Source of the DNA: Dokdonia sp. 4H-3-7-5
GTDB lineage: Bacteria; Bacteroidota; Bacteroidia; Flavobacteriales; Flavobacteriaceae
Assembly: GCF_000212355.1 (NCBI RefSeq)
Contig: NC_015496.1
Span: forward strand, 1,054,001 to 1,118,000
Direction of reading: 5' to 3'
DNA length: 64,000 nucleotides
A program made the translations under genes and the position numbers. Positions 38,445-49,766 of the stretch are shown in pieces. Within the stretch, counting starts at the first letter, position 1. Every line of letters begins with the position of its first letter. The notes under the pieces are model-generated. The model was given only the letters and a program-made list of their open reading frames with translations. It searched no databases and had not been told where the DNA came from.

Positions 38445-38467
38445 TTAAGACCTCTACTAGGCCTTAA
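38445..38467. other. Hairpin TTAAGACCT-CTACT-AGGCCTTAA before the DUF1440 gene
   Basis: 9-bp arms with a single mismatch, 33 bp upstream of the ATG. No T-run follows on the plus strand. Could be an operator or a leader hairpin. The rest of 38286-38500 is AT-rich and shows nothing further. Confidence 0.45.
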
Positions 38468-38500
38468 AAAGTACTTTAGGGTCATAAAACACTAACTACT

Positions 38501-39013
38501 ATGAGTAATACTGCACTTTCTAACTGGCTTGAAAAAGATAATATAGCATCTACCGCTACTCGCGGAGTGATTGCTGGAGTATTAGGTGGTCTAGCAGGTA
38601 CCATTGTTAAAAGCGCTATAGAACGAGTATTACCAGTAAGACAACCCAATACTGAGAGTGCACAACTTAAGCTAGTAGATAACATCTCTGAGAAGCTTAC
38701 CGGAGAACCTGTGAGCACATCAAATCGTGATCTCGCAGAACAATTAGTTAATATCCCTATTGGCCTTACATTAGGAGCTAGTTTAGGCTATGCAAAGCGT
38801 GATAGACCAGAAACCAACCTTGTAGAGGGAGCGCTCTTTGGAACTACGGCATATCTAGCAACACATGAAACCTCACTACCATTAATGGGTCTAGAAGACG
38901 AGCCTAAAGATATACCAGTAAAATTACAAGCAAATGAATTTCTTGCACATGTAGCCTTTGGGGTTACAGCAGAGCTTATACGTGGATGGGTTGCTCGTAA
39001 ACTAGACGACTAG
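38501..39013 (+). CDS. YagU-like (DUF1440) membrane protein
   Basis: 170 aa with Gly/Ala-rich hydrophobic stretches (RGVIAGVLGGLAGTIVKSAI near residue 22, IPIGLTLGASLGYA near 87, EGALFGTTAYLATHE) and a C-terminal VAFGVTAELIRGWVARKL. Pattern fits the DUF1440/YagU inner-membrane family, whose E. coli member is linked to acid tolerance. Its stop codon overlaps that of the convergent aminotransferase gene by 4 bp. Confidence 0.65.
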   Translation: MSNTALSNWLEKDNIASTATRGVIAGVLGGLAGTIVKSAIERVLPVRQPNTESAQLKLVDNISEKLTGEPVSTSNRDLAEQLVNIPIGLTLGASLGYAKRDRPETNLVEGALFGTTAYLATHETSLPLMGLEDEPKDIPVKLQANEFLAHVAFGVTAELIRGWVARKLDD

Positions 39014-40152
39014 ATACTAGTTAAAATTTCGGCAGCTTTTTTGAGTGTTTCGTCATCTTTGGCAACACAAAATCGTAGCATTTTAAAATCTTCTTGATCC
39101 ACATTAAATACCGACGTTGGTATAGACGCTAGTTTATAGTCTATGGTTAACGCTTTCGCGAAAGCGGTATCACTCTCATTAGTAATAGCAGAATAATCCA
39201 GCATCTGAAAGTAGGTGCCTGCGGCAGGCTTTGCTGTAAATCGCGAACCTTCAATTAGGTTTAAAAACAAATCTCTTTTCTGCTGATAAAAATCGTTGAG
39301 TTCTAGATAATGACTAGGCTCCTTGAGGTACTGAGCAAAGGCTTTTTGTGATGGATGGTGTACAGAAAACACATTAAACTGATGTACTTTTTGAAACTCT
39401 GCCATCAACTCTTTTGGAGCAACTGTATATCCCATTTTCCATCCTGTGTTATGAAAAGTCTTCCCAAAGGATGCCGTAATAAAACTGCGTGCTCTTAATG
39501 CTGGGTAACGAGCCACACTCTCATGACGCTTGCCATCAAAGACTATATGCTCATACACCTCATCACTCAATAATATTATATCTGTACCTTCAAGAATGCG
39601 CTCTAACTCCAGCATATCTTCTTTATCAAGAATAGTACCCGTAGGATTGTGCGGAGTATTAATGAATATCATTTTAGTCTTAGGCGTGATAGCATCTTCC
39701 ACCGATTTCCAGTTTACTTTATAATCTGGTGCTTTGAGTTGGATAGGGACTACTTTACCGCCATTTACAATTACTGCAGGCTCATAACAATCATAAGCTG
39801 GCTTTAATATAATTACTTCATCATCTGTACGTATAAAAGCAGATACGATTGTGTAAATAGCTTGGGTAGCTCCAGCAGTTACTGTAACTTCTGTCTCAGG
39901 ATGATAATCACTTCCATATAAGGTATTGAGCTTTTGAGTGATTTGTTCTCGCAAGCTGTAAACACCTTGCATAGGAGCATACTGATTATACCCATCACTC
40001 ATTGCTTTCGTAACTAGCTGTTGCAGTTTTGGATCACTATCAAAGCCCGGAAATCCTTGTGCAAGATTAATGGCTTGATGTTCGTGAGCCATCTTACTCA
40101 TCACCGTAAAAATGGTAGTACTAACGTCAGGAAGTTTTGAATGAAAGTGCAT
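39010..40152 (-). CDS. Methionine aminotransferase (YbdL-like, PLP-dependent)
   Basis: 380-aa fold-type I aminotransferase. INLAQGFPGFD near residue 28, TPHNPTGT near 165, DEVYEHIVFDG and the PLP lysine in SFGKTFHNTGWKMGY. These match the YbdL/kynurenine-aminotransferase group that transaminates methionine and aromatic amino acids. It pairs metabolically with the omega-amidase at 33.6 kb. A palindrome copy encodes AFAKA. Confidence 0.9.
   Translation of the reverse strand: MHFHSKLPDVSTTIFTVMSKMAHEHQAINLAQGFPGFDSDPKLQQLVTKAMSDGYNQYAPMQGVYSLREQITQKLNTLYGSDYHPETEVTVTAGATQAIYTIVSAFIRTDDEVIILKPAYDCYEPAVIVNGGKVVPIQLKAPDYKVNWKSVEDAITPKTKMIFINTPHNPTGTILDKEDMLELERILEGTDIILLSDEVYEHIVFDGKRHESVARYPALRARSFITASFGKTFHNTGWKMGYTVAPKELMAEFQKVHQFNVFSVHHPSQKAFAQYLKEPSHYLELNDFYQQKRDLFLNLIEGSRFTAKPAAGTYFQMLDYSAITNESDTAFAKALTIDYKLASIPTSVFNVDQEDFKMLRFCVAKDDETLKKAAEILTSI
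39151..39166. repeat. Palindrome copy 10 (in aminotransferase gene)
   Basis: 16-bp perfect palindrome (core 39152-39165), read as AFAKA on the minus strand. Confidence 0.95.
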
Positions 40153-40242
40153 GTATTATCTTTGGATTAAAGATAAGGCATCTCAAAAGATTACATACAA
40201 ATTTTGTAGTATAGGACTCTTAAGTCCGCACAAGGCACTACA

Positions 40243-40809
40243 TTATTTACCCATTTCTTGAGCGGTCTTCTCTAGTTCTGTATACCACTCTTCTCCAAAT
40301 TTACGTATCAATGCATCTTTAGTAAATTTATAAACAGGCACAGATAGTTCTTTCCCTAGAGAACAAGCATCACTACAGATAGGCCAGCGATGATAATTTA
40401 CTGCCGAAAATGAGCTGTATTTTTGCACACGAATAGGGTACAAATGGCAAGAAATAGGTTTGCGCCACGACACTTCACCAGCATTGTAAGCATCCTCTAT
40501 ACCGCAGCTTGCCCATCCTTTATCATTGAAGGTCACATAAGCACACTCGGCTCCATTTACCAGTGGTGTCTCTAGCTCACCGTCACGCACAATACTCGTT
40601 CCTTGCTCCTCAATTGCCGCAATTCCTTCTGGACGTAGAAAAGGCTTTACTTTATCGTAAATATCTGCCATGATGGTAACCTCATCTTCTTCAAGTGGCG
40701 CGCCAGCTTCACCTGCGATGCAGCACTCTCCTTTACAAGCATTAAGATTACAGACAAAATCTTTTTCGATAATGTCTTCAGAAACGATGGTTTTTTTGAG
40801 TTGGAACAT
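40243..40809 (-). CDS. DUF3109 family Cys-rich protein
   Basis: 188 aa with eight conserved-looking cysteines, including CNLNACKGECC near the N-terminus and CSDAC near residue 145. This spacing is that of the CxnCC/DUF3109 family, suspected to bind a metal or Fe-S cluster. No signal peptide. Own -7 element TATCTTTG at 40817-40824. Function unknown. Confidence 0.85.
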   Translation of the reverse strand: MFQLKKTIVSEDIIEKDFVCNLNACKGECCIAGEAGAPLEEDEVTIMADIYDKVKPFLRPEGIAAIEEQGTSIVRDGELETPLVNGAECAYVTFNDKGWASCGIEDAYNAGEVSWRKPISCHLYPIRVQKYSSFSAVNYHRWPICSDACSLGKELSVPVYKFTKDALIRKFGEEWYTELEKTAQEMGK

Positions 40810-40816
40810 AGTTGGG

Positions 40817-40824
40817 CAAAGATA
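40817..40824 (-). promoter_or_regulatory. -7 promoter element for DUF3109 gene
   Basis: TATCTTTG on the minus strand, 7 bp before the ATG, so the leader would be extremely short or absent. Confidence 0.45.
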
Positions 40825-40883
40825 CTTGGAAAGTATGAAGTAAGAATGTGTGAGTAGCGAGATTATTAATGGTTATATAAAAT

Positions 40884-40903
40884 TACGCTTTCGCGAAAGC
40901 GTA
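40884..40903. repeat. Palindrome copy 11 (between acyl-CoA synthetase and DUF3109 genes)
   Basis: 20-bp perfect palindrome (core 40887-40900) 14 bp after the acyl-CoA synthetase stop on the minus strand. Confidence 0.95.
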
Positions 40904-40917
40904 GCATCTCACATTAA

Positions 40918-42714
40918 CTACTCTGCATACATCTTATCAATAAGTGCTTTGTATTTTTTCTGAACTATTTTTCTTTTAATTTTTAAGGTAGGCGTTATTT
41001 CCCCTTCTTCTATACTGAACTCACGAGGAAGCAGCGTAAACTTTTTTATCTTCTCAAAAGCTGAGAATTCTTGCTGTAGCTCGTCAAAACGTTTTTCAAA
41101 AAGTGCTACAACCTTATTGTCCTTAATGAGCTCTTCCATACTCTCAAATGAGATATTGTGCTCATTTGCATACTTCTTCAAATTCTCAAAATTAGGAACC
41201 GCAAGTGCTGTTACATATTTTTGCTGATCTCCAATTACTGCAAGTTGCTCAATAAGCGAATCACTGATAAGCGCTGTTTCTAATTTTTGAGGAGCTATAT
41301 ATTTACCTCCAGATGTTTTCATTAAATCCTTGATTCTATCTGTGATGTATAGATTTCCATGCTCATCTAGTCTTCCTGCATCACCTGTACAAAACCATCC
41401 GTCCTTAAAAACCTGAGCTGTTGCTTCTGGCTTTTTATAGTAGCCTTGCATGACTCCAGGGCCTTTTACAAGGATTTCATCATTATCTCCTATTTTAATC
41501 TCAGTACCTTCTATGCTTTTTCCAGCAGAGTTGAATTCAAAATTTGTGTATCCAAATAAAGATACTGTTGCGGTCGTTTCTGTGAGTCCGTAGCCACATT
41601 TTACATCAAGACCAAAGGAGTGAAAAAATGAAACCATATCTGCCGCAAGTGGCGCTCCACCACAAGGCATAAATTTAATACGCCCTCCAAAGAGTGCACG
41701 CAACTTGCTCAATACAATCTTATCGGCAATTTTATATTTTAGATTTAGTCCTAGTGGCACTTTTTTCTCAAGCCTTTGGTGCTGATTATAGTAGTTATCA
41801 CCTACACTTAGTGCCCAGCTTGCAAGTTTCTGCTTTGTAGGCGTAGCCTCCTTTGTTTTCGCTTGTATAGCTGCATAAATTTTTTCAAAAATACGAGGCA
41901 CTGTACACATCACCGTTGGTCGCACTTCTTTGAGAACCTCTGCAATTTTCTTTGGATCTTGATTAAAATACACTTCAATCCCCATGTGCAAACAGAAAAA
42001 CACCCAACTACGCTCAAAAATATGACTGAGTGGTAAAAAGCTTAATGACACATCTTGATCTGATATATCAAGTTCATATTTATGCGCTGCAAGAGAAGCT
42101 CCTATATTAGCATGGCCTATCATCACACCTTTAGGTTCTCCAGTGGTTCCTGAAGTATAGATAATACTTGCTAGATCTTTTACATCAAGGTCTTGCTGTC
42201 TTTTTAAATAGATGTCTTCAATTTCTTGGGTAGGGCTAGTAGCAACAAAGTCTTCTAAATACATAGAAGAAACAGAGGGTTGTAACTTAATGGTATCTGT
42301 AAGAGCTACAATAAGCTTTAAGTATGAAGAGCTTTCTAGAAGTTCATAAGCCTGATCGTATTCATGCTGATTACCCACAAAAAGCAAGCTTACCTCAGCA
42401 TCATTTATCACATAGTCTACTTCCTTTGTAGAGCATGTTGCATAGATAGGTACCGTTACTGCTCTTATGCTCATTATCGCAAGGTCTGCAATAATCCAGT
42501 TAGGCATATTTTCGGCAAAAATGGCTACGTTATGCTGTGTTTCAACACCAAACTGCAGTAAACCTTTGGCAAGATTTTCAACACGGTAATACATATTTTT
42601 CCAGCTTATACCTTCCCAAGTATTAAGTGTCTCATTCTTTACATAAAGCGCATTCTTGTTTTCAAAGCATAGCGCATTTTCCTTGACATTTACTACTAGA
42701 TGTTTGTAATCCAT
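40918..42714 (-). CDS. Long-chain acyl-CoA synthetase
   Basis: 598-aa AMP-forming ligase that activates fatty acids with ATP and CoA. AMP-binding P-loop SIIYTSGTTGEPKGVMIGH near residue 190, GYGLTETTATVS near 370, WFCTGDAGRLDEHGNLYITDR near 440 and the Lys-containing C-terminus TPTLKIKRKIV. Length is typical for FadD15/FAA-type enzymes. Transcribed alone. Confidence 0.92.
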   Translation of the reverse strand: MDYKHLVVNVKENALCFENKNALYVKNETLNTWEGISWKNMYYRVENLAKGLLQFGVETQHNVAIFAENMPNWIIADLAIMSIRAVTVPIYATCSTKEVDYVINDAEVSLLFVGNQHEYDQAYELLESSSYLKLIVALTDTIKLQPSVSSMYLEDFVATSPTQEIEDIYLKRQQDLDVKDLASIIYTSGTTGEPKGVMIGHANIGASLAAHKYELDISDQDVSLSFLPLSHIFERSWVFFCLHMGIEVYFNQDPKKIAEVLKEVRPTVMCTVPRIFEKIYAAIQAKTKEATPTKQKLASWALSVGDNYYNQHQRLEKKVPLGLNLKYKIADKIVLSKLRALFGGRIKFMPCGGAPLAADMVSFFHSFGLDVKCGYGLTETTATVSLFGYTNFEFNSAGKSIEGTEIKIGDNDEILVKGPGVMQGYYKKPEATAQVFKDGWFCTGDAGRLDEHGNLYITDRIKDLMKTSGGKYIAPQKLETALISDSLIEQLAVIGDQQKYVTALAVPNFENLKKYANEHNISFESMEELIKDNKVVALFEKRFDELQQEFSAFEKIKKFTLLPREFSIEEGEITPTLKIKRKIVQKKYKALIDKMYAE

Positions 42715-42924
42715 AAACTGTAATTAATTACGATATTTAATCATTGAGGTTTTCCAAAATTAAACATTAATAGACCGTTTCTTCTTTTATTGGCCTTAGT
42801 AGCGTATAATAACACGCTTTTATTAACCTCTGTTAATAGAAGTGAAGCATCCTAGCAGAAAACCTTATATTTATCTACCATACGGTTGTATTTAACACAG
42901 CAACAATTCTTAAAATCGTCTTCT

Positions 42925-44424
42925 ATGAAACTCTGGCCTCTCTGTCTCTTATTTACTGCTTTTATAGGTGTTGCTCAACCTCCCGTAGATGCACTTATAG
43001 ATCAAAATCTCAAGAAAACTCTTATTGAACACAAAGCCTTTGTGAGCATTCCTAACTTGCCTTCAAACCCGGCTTTAATGCTAGAAAATATTGCCTTTGT
43101 AGAAGAGCGTTACAAGGCGCTAGATTTCACAACTAGCTTACTAGAAACTAGTACGCTCCCTATTCTTCTCGTAGAGAAAGAGTACAACCCAAATTACAAA
43201 ACAGTACTCTTTTATGTTCATATAGATGGACAGGCAGTAAACCCTGCAACATGGGATCAAGAAGACCCTTTCACTCCTGTACTCAAGGTGAAAAACAGCT
43301 CTGGGGATTATAAAGCGATTTCTTGGGATCACCTAGACACTAAAATTGATAATGACTGGCGTATTTTTGGCCGAGCCGCTGCAGATGATAAGGCACCTAT
43401 CATGATGTTTATTACTGCGCTACAACTTTTAAAAGAGCAACAAAAAGAACCTACTTTTAATATCAAGGTGATTTTTGATCCCGAAGAGGAATATAACTCG
43501 ACTGCTTTACTTTCTACTCTAGACACTTATAAAAGTAGATATGCTGCAGATTATTTTGTGGTAATGGATGGTCCTGCTCATGATTCTAATAAGCCCACAC
43601 TTACCTTTGGCTGTAGAGGAATTGCCACTGCTGCAATCACCACCTACGGTGCCCGCCTACCTCAACATAGTGGTCATTATGGCAACTATGCACCTAACCC
43701 AGTTTTTAGACTTGCAAACCTACTAACTACAATGAAAGATGATGATGGAAAAGTCTTAATAGAAAATTATTATGATGGAATTACCATTACTCCAGAAACG
43801 GCTCAAGTACTCTCTTCTGTACCTTTTGACGCAACTGATTTTAATAAAAAATTAGGTGTTCACACCGCCGAAAAAGTTGGAAACTCATATCAAGAAGCGC
43901 TGCAATTTCCTTCTCTTAACGTTAGACAAATAGGGACCTCGTGGACAGGTGAAGGTCTCAAAACGGTAGTTCCAGAGTATGCCATTGCAAACCTTGACAT
44001 ACGCCTTGTTCCAGAAACAGATGGTGATGCACAACTAGAAAAGATTAAAAAGCACATCACTAAACAAGGTTATCACCTTATAGATCGAGCACCCACGGAG
44101 GAGGAAAGACTTGCTTATCCTAAAATAGCCACGTTTACAGGTAAAACTTCTGTAAATGCATTTAGAACAGATCCAGATGATGCTTTTGGCAAAAAAATGA
44201 GGAAAGCACTATCACAATCTTTTGGTGAAGAACCTATTACAATTAGAATGATGGGTGGCACCGTGCCTATTGTTCCCGTGATTAAAGCGCTAGATGTTCC
44301 TACAGTTATACTTCCGCTGGTTAATATGGATAACAATCAGCACAATCCTAATGAGAATATACGCATAGGGAATATTAGACAAGGTATTAAGGTATGTCTA
44401 GCATTACTTGAAACAGCTTTTTAG
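42925..44424 (+). CDS. M20 family zinc peptidase (exported)
   Basis: 499 aa from ATG 42925, giving the signal peptide MKLWPLCLLFTAFIGVAQ. Di-zinc M20 features: FYVHIDGQ (His and Asp), GRAAADDKAPI, the catalytic Glu region FDPEEEYNS, MDGPAH, and a C-terminal PLVNMDNNQHNPNENIR (His ligand). Resembles carnosinase/dipeptidase-like M20 enzymes. Followed by a strong terminator. Confidence 0.88.
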   Translation: MKLWPLCLLFTAFIGVAQPPVDALIDQNLKKTLIEHKAFVSIPNLPSNPALMLENIAFVEERYKALDFTTSLLETSTLPILLVEKEYNPNYKTVLFYVHIDGQAVNPATWDQEDPFTPVLKVKNSSGDYKAISWDHLDTKIDNDWRIFGRAAADDKAPIMMFITALQLLKEQQKEPTFNIKVIFDPEEEYNSTALLSTLDTYKSRYAADYFVVMDGPAHDSNKPTLTFGCRGIATAAITTYGARLPQHSGHYGNYAPNPVFRLANLLTTMKDDDGKVLIENYYDGITITPETAQVLSSVPFDATDFNKKLGVHTAEKVGNSYQEALQFPSLNVRQIGTSWTGEGLKTVVPEYAIANLDIRLVPETDGDAQLEKIKKHITKQGYHLIDRAPTEEERLAYPKIATFTGKTSVNAFRTDPDDAFGKKMRKALSQSFGEEPITIRMMGGTVPIVPVIKALDVPTVILPLVNMDNNQHNPNENIRIGNIRQGIKVCLALLETAF

Positions 44425-44440
44425 GAAGGTTTTTGTGTTG

Positions 44441-44458
44441 TTACGCTTTCGCGAAAGC
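44441..44458. repeat. Palindrome copy 12 (after M20 gene)
   Basis: Exact core at 44445-44458 with an asymmetric 3' flank, 21 bp beyond the M20 coding end. Confidence 0.95.
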
Positions 44459-44535
44459 ATACTAATATGCACAACTGCATCCTTTAAAATTTAGAGCTAT
44501 TTACCACATTATTGAAGAAATATTGCATAAAAAGC

Positions 44536-44568
44536 AAAACGTCCAACTTATAACAAGTTGGACGTTTT
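44536..44568. terminator. Bidirectional terminator between M20 and katG genes
   Basis: Perfect 14-bp stem AAAACGTCCAACTT/AAGTTGGACGTTTT with a 5-nt loop between convergent genes, flanked on either side by a palindrome copy. Confidence 0.9.
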
Positions 44569-44580
44569 TATTGTATACTT

Positions 44581-44598
44581 ACGCTTTCGCGAAAGCGT
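44581..44598. repeat. Palindrome copy 13 (after katG)
   Basis: 18-bp perfect palindrome, 8 bp beyond the katG stop. Confidence 0.95.
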
Positions 44599-44605
44599 GA
44601 TTTAT

Positions 44606-46870
<2,265 letters not shown>

Positions 46871-46885
46871 TCACGTAACTATAGT

Positions 46886-46900
46886 TTATCATTAGAATAA
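46886..46900. promoter_or_regulatory. PerR/Fur-box-like site upstream of katG
   Basis: TTATCATTAGAATAA matches 12 of the 14 defined positions of the Bacillus PerR box TTATAAT-N-ATTATAA. AT-rich DNA makes such matches easy, so this is tentative. The remainder of 46823-47056 shows nothing else. Confidence 0.35.
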
Positions 46901-47056
46901 GTTAATGTTCAATAGTCAAAAACTATAATTCTAATTTTCACCAAAAATTACATACCATTTTTAATAAATTGTTACTAACTAATTAATAGTGCCTTAAGTT
47001 ACGTATTGTATTTGTAATTCTACAACAGAATGTATTATGTATCCTTTAAATAAGGG

Positions 47057-47064
47057 TACCTTTG
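47057..47064 (+). promoter_or_regulatory. -7 promoter element for marC-family gene
   Basis: TACCTTTG, full match to TAnnTTTG, 24 bp before the ATG. Confidence 0.5.
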
Positions 47065-47088
47065 GGCGTATTTTAAAACGGTTATGCA

Positions 47089-47673
47089 ATGAATATAGAT
47101 ATAAAGGAAATACTTACGGCGGCAATGGTACTTTTTGCTGTAATCGATATTATAGGTAGTATTCCTATTATATTAAAGTTACGCAAAAAAGCAGGTCATA
47201 TTCAAAGTGAAAAAGCAGCATTAGTCGCGCTTATCGTAATGATTTTATTTGTATTTGTAGGAGAGAGTATATTAAGTCTCATAGGTGTAAATGTGTATGA
47301 GTTTGCTGTGGCTGGTTCTTTTATCCTATTCTTTATAGCCCTAGAAATGATTCTGGGTGTTAGTATTTTTAAGGATGATGATGGTATAAGTGCAAAGACG
47401 GTCTCTGTATTTCCACTTGCCTTTCCATTAGTAGCAGGACCCGGCACTCTTACTTCGCTTCTCGCATTACGTGCAGAATATGACCTTAGTAATATAATAA
47501 TAGCTGTCATACTTAACATATTACTAGTGTACATAGTCTTAAAAACCTCTAAACATATTGAGCGCTTTTTAGGAAAGAACGGTATTGCTGTAATACATAA
47601 AGTTTTTGGTGTAATTTTGTTAGCAATCGCTGTGAAGTTATTTACAGCAAATATTCAAGAACTATTTAAGTAA
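47089..47673 (+). CDS. MarC family integral membrane protein
   Basis: 194 aa with six predicted membrane segments. Family features include AVIDIIGSIPIILKL near residue 17 and FPLAFPLVAGPGTLTSLL near 105. Despite the name, MarC proteins have no proven role in antibiotic resistance; transport is assumed. A 64-aa membrane protein gene follows by 4 bp. Confidence 0.9.
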   Translation: MNIDIKEILTAAMVLFAVIDIIGSIPIILKLRKKAGHIQSEKAALVALIVMILFVFVGESILSLIGVNVYEFAVAGSFILFFIALEMILGVSIFKDDDGISAKTVSVFPLAFPLVAGPGTLTSLLALRAEYDLSNIIIAVILNILLVYIVLKTSKHIERFLGKNGIAVIHKVFGVILLAIAVKLFTANIQELFK

Positions 47674-47677
47674 ATCT

Positions 47678-47872
47678 ATGAAGTTTATAATCCCTATTGG
47701 AATTTTACTGGCGCTGGGCCTTCTTATTTACAATGTAACATTACTCGACTTTTCTAATCTTCTTGAAGGAGAAAGTAGCATTGCTCTAATAGGAGTTATA
47801 GCGTGCTTATGTGCAATACTCTTATTGCTTATTTTACGTACCTCCCGCAAGATTGCAGAGAAACATAAATAA
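47678..47872 (+). CDS. Small two-TM membrane protein
   Basis: 64 aa with two hydrophobic segments (about residues 4-24 and 37-54) and a basic C-terminus (RTSRKIAEKHK). Spacing of 4 bp from the MarC-family gene indicates co-transcription. No family recognised. Confidence 0.65.
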   Translation: MKFIIPIGILLALGLLIYNVTLLDFSNLLEGESSIALIGVIACLCAILLLLILRTSRKIAEKHK

Positions 47873-47879
47873 GATATAA

Positions 47880-48173
47880 TTACATCAAATAGATAATGTA
47901 AGGATTATAAATCTCATAAATAATCCCAGCTATTAATGTAAGTATTGCTAGTGCCGTAAAAGCAATATGCAACTTTTGATACCATAGATTACGACGTAAT
48001 TTCCAAATGAGTTTCTCATCATTTAGATTTTCTATTTGAGCTAGAATAATTGGTGGCTTCAAGTAAAAAGGACTTACGGATATACCATGTCGTATAAGCA
48101 ATGCAGCACTATTATCTAGCAATCTAAATATGATTGCGACAATATAAATATATATAGCTACTACCATTAACAT
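47880..48173 (-). CDS. Small membrane protein downstream of the S41 protease
   Basis: 97 aa with hydrophobic segments at about residues 2-17 and 70-90 and a polar, charged centre (LNDEKLIWKLRRNLW). Starts 3 bp after the S41 protease stop, third gene of a minus-strand operon. A second Met two codons in is an alternative start. Family unknown. Confidence 0.65.
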   Translation of the reverse strand: MLMVVAIYIYIVAIIFRLLDNSAALLIRHGISVSPFYLKPPIILAQIENLNDEKLIWKLRRNLWYQKLHIAFTALAILTLIAGIIYEIYNPYIIYLM

Positions 48174-48176
48174 AGG

Positions 48177-49766
48177 TTATCCTTTTTCACGAGTAAGTTC
48201 TATCACTTTTTGAATTACGGCATCTTCTTTATTTACCATCATCTCAAATGCATTATTATCAAAAAGCTGTCTAGCCATAGTAGCTTTGAGATATTTCTTG
48301 TACAAGTCTCTATATTTACTTGCTTTCAAATTAATCTGCCTAAACTGTGCGAAAGATATAAAATCTTCTACTACCTGATCTGATATGATAACCTCTTCTT
48401 GAAATTGTTCCATACTGAGGCTATTATAATAAGTTCTATCTTTCTCTAATTGCTCAAAAATAAACAAGCGCATATATCCAGAACGCAATACATAATTGAG
48501 ATGTTCTACTTCATAGTCTGTATTTTTAGGGACAAAAATATCTGGTATGATACCTCCTCCTCCATAAACAATTTTACCCTTAGGAGTTCTAAATTTGAGA
48601 GAATCTGCAACTTTAATGCTATCGACACTGCGTAACTCGCCGTTTTCATATCTATTGAGATAATCTTCAAAATAATCTTTATCTCCTAATTCATAAGGCT
48701 TTTGTATGGAGCGACCCGTAGGTGTATAATAACGGGCGATTGTCAATCTCACTGCACTCCCGTCTCCTAAATCCATTTCTCTCTGCACAAGCCCTTTACC
48801 AAAAGATCTACGTCCCACTATTACTCCTTTATCATTGTCTTGCAATGCTCCCGCGACAATCTCACTAGCACTTGCAGAGTTTTCATTTATAAGGATAAAG
48901 ACTTCTCCGTCTTCAAAAACACCGCCATCATCAGTATAGCTATTAGATATCTTTCCTGTTTTATTCTTTGTAAACAGTATGAGTTTATCCTCTTCTAAAA
49001 ACTCATTTACCACTCCCTCTGCGCTAGAGATATATCCTCCTGGATTATCTCTTAAATCTAACGCTATTTTTGACGCACCCTTACCTTTAAGGTCTAAAAG
49101 CGCCTTTCTGAACTCTTCGTGAGTAGACTCTGCAAAACGATTAATTTTAATATACCCAAGATTATCAGTAAGCATATAACTTCCTACAACACTAAAAATA
49201 GGCACGTGATCACGCTCAAAATTAAAAGACATAAGTTTTTTAACTCCAGGTCTTTTTATCTTAATTTCAATAGGTGTTCTTGCTTTACCCTTTAAAATAC
49301 TAGATAGAGAGTCATCTGTAATTTCTTTAGTGGATAAATTGATGCCATCGGCATAGACAATACGGTCTCCACCTTTAATCCCAGCACGATAACTAGGGCC
49401 ACCTTTAATAGCCTGTATTACTGCCAGCGAGTCGTTATATGGATAAAAGCTTACTCCAATCCCCACAAAATCACCTTTCATATTCTCCTCCATAGCGCTA
49501 TATTCATCTGGTGGAATATAAGTAGAATGTGGATCAAGATTATCCAAGATACCATTTACGGTTACATCTACTATGCTATCAGTGTTTATAACATCTACAT
49601 ATTCATAATCTATATAATCTATGAGCTTATTAAGTTTATCCTTTTTTGCATTTGATGTAAACAACGCGGTATCCTTATATCCAAAATCTAATAAACTCCC
49701 GAGCATGATGCCTAGAGCAATGCCTAAACCAAAAAGTAGAGGAATATATTTGCGTTGTATTTTCAT
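48177..49766 (-). CDS. S41 family C-terminal processing protease (CtpA-like)
   Basis: 529 aa: N-terminal membrane anchor (about residues 8-28), PDZ domain (about 90-170, GGPSYRAGIKGGDRIVYADG) and the S41 catalytic domain with the Ser in NENSASASEI and the Lys in RRSFGKGLVQ, a Ser-Lys dyad. Acts in the periplasm on envelope proteins. Its ATG abuts the stop of the upstream deaminase gene. Confidence 0.93.
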   Translation of the reverse strand: MKIQRKYIPLLFGLGIALGIMLGSLLDFGYKDTALFTSNAKKDKLNKLIDYIDYEYVDVINTDSIVDVTVNGILDNLDPHSTYIPPDEYSAMEENMKGDFVGIGVSFYPYNDSLAVIQAIKGGPSYRAGIKGGDRIVYADGINLSTKEITDDSLSSILKGKARTPIEIKIKRPGVKKLMSFNFERDHVPIFSVVGSYMLTDNLGYIKINRFAESTHEEFRKALLDLKGKGASKIALDLRDNPGGYISSAEGVVNEFLEEDKLILFTKNKTGKISNSYTDDGGVFEDGEVFILINENSASASEIVAGALQDNDKGVIVGRRSFGKGLVQREMDLGDGSAVRLTIARYYTPTGRSIQKPYELGDKDYFEDYLNRYENGELRSVDSIKVADSLKFRTPKGKIVYGGGGIIPDIFVPKNTDYEVEHLNYVLRSGYMRLFIFEQLEKDRTYYNSLSMEQFQEEVIISDQVVEDFISFAQFRQINLKASKYRDLYKKYLKATMARQLFDNNAFEMMVNKEDAVIQKVIELTREKG

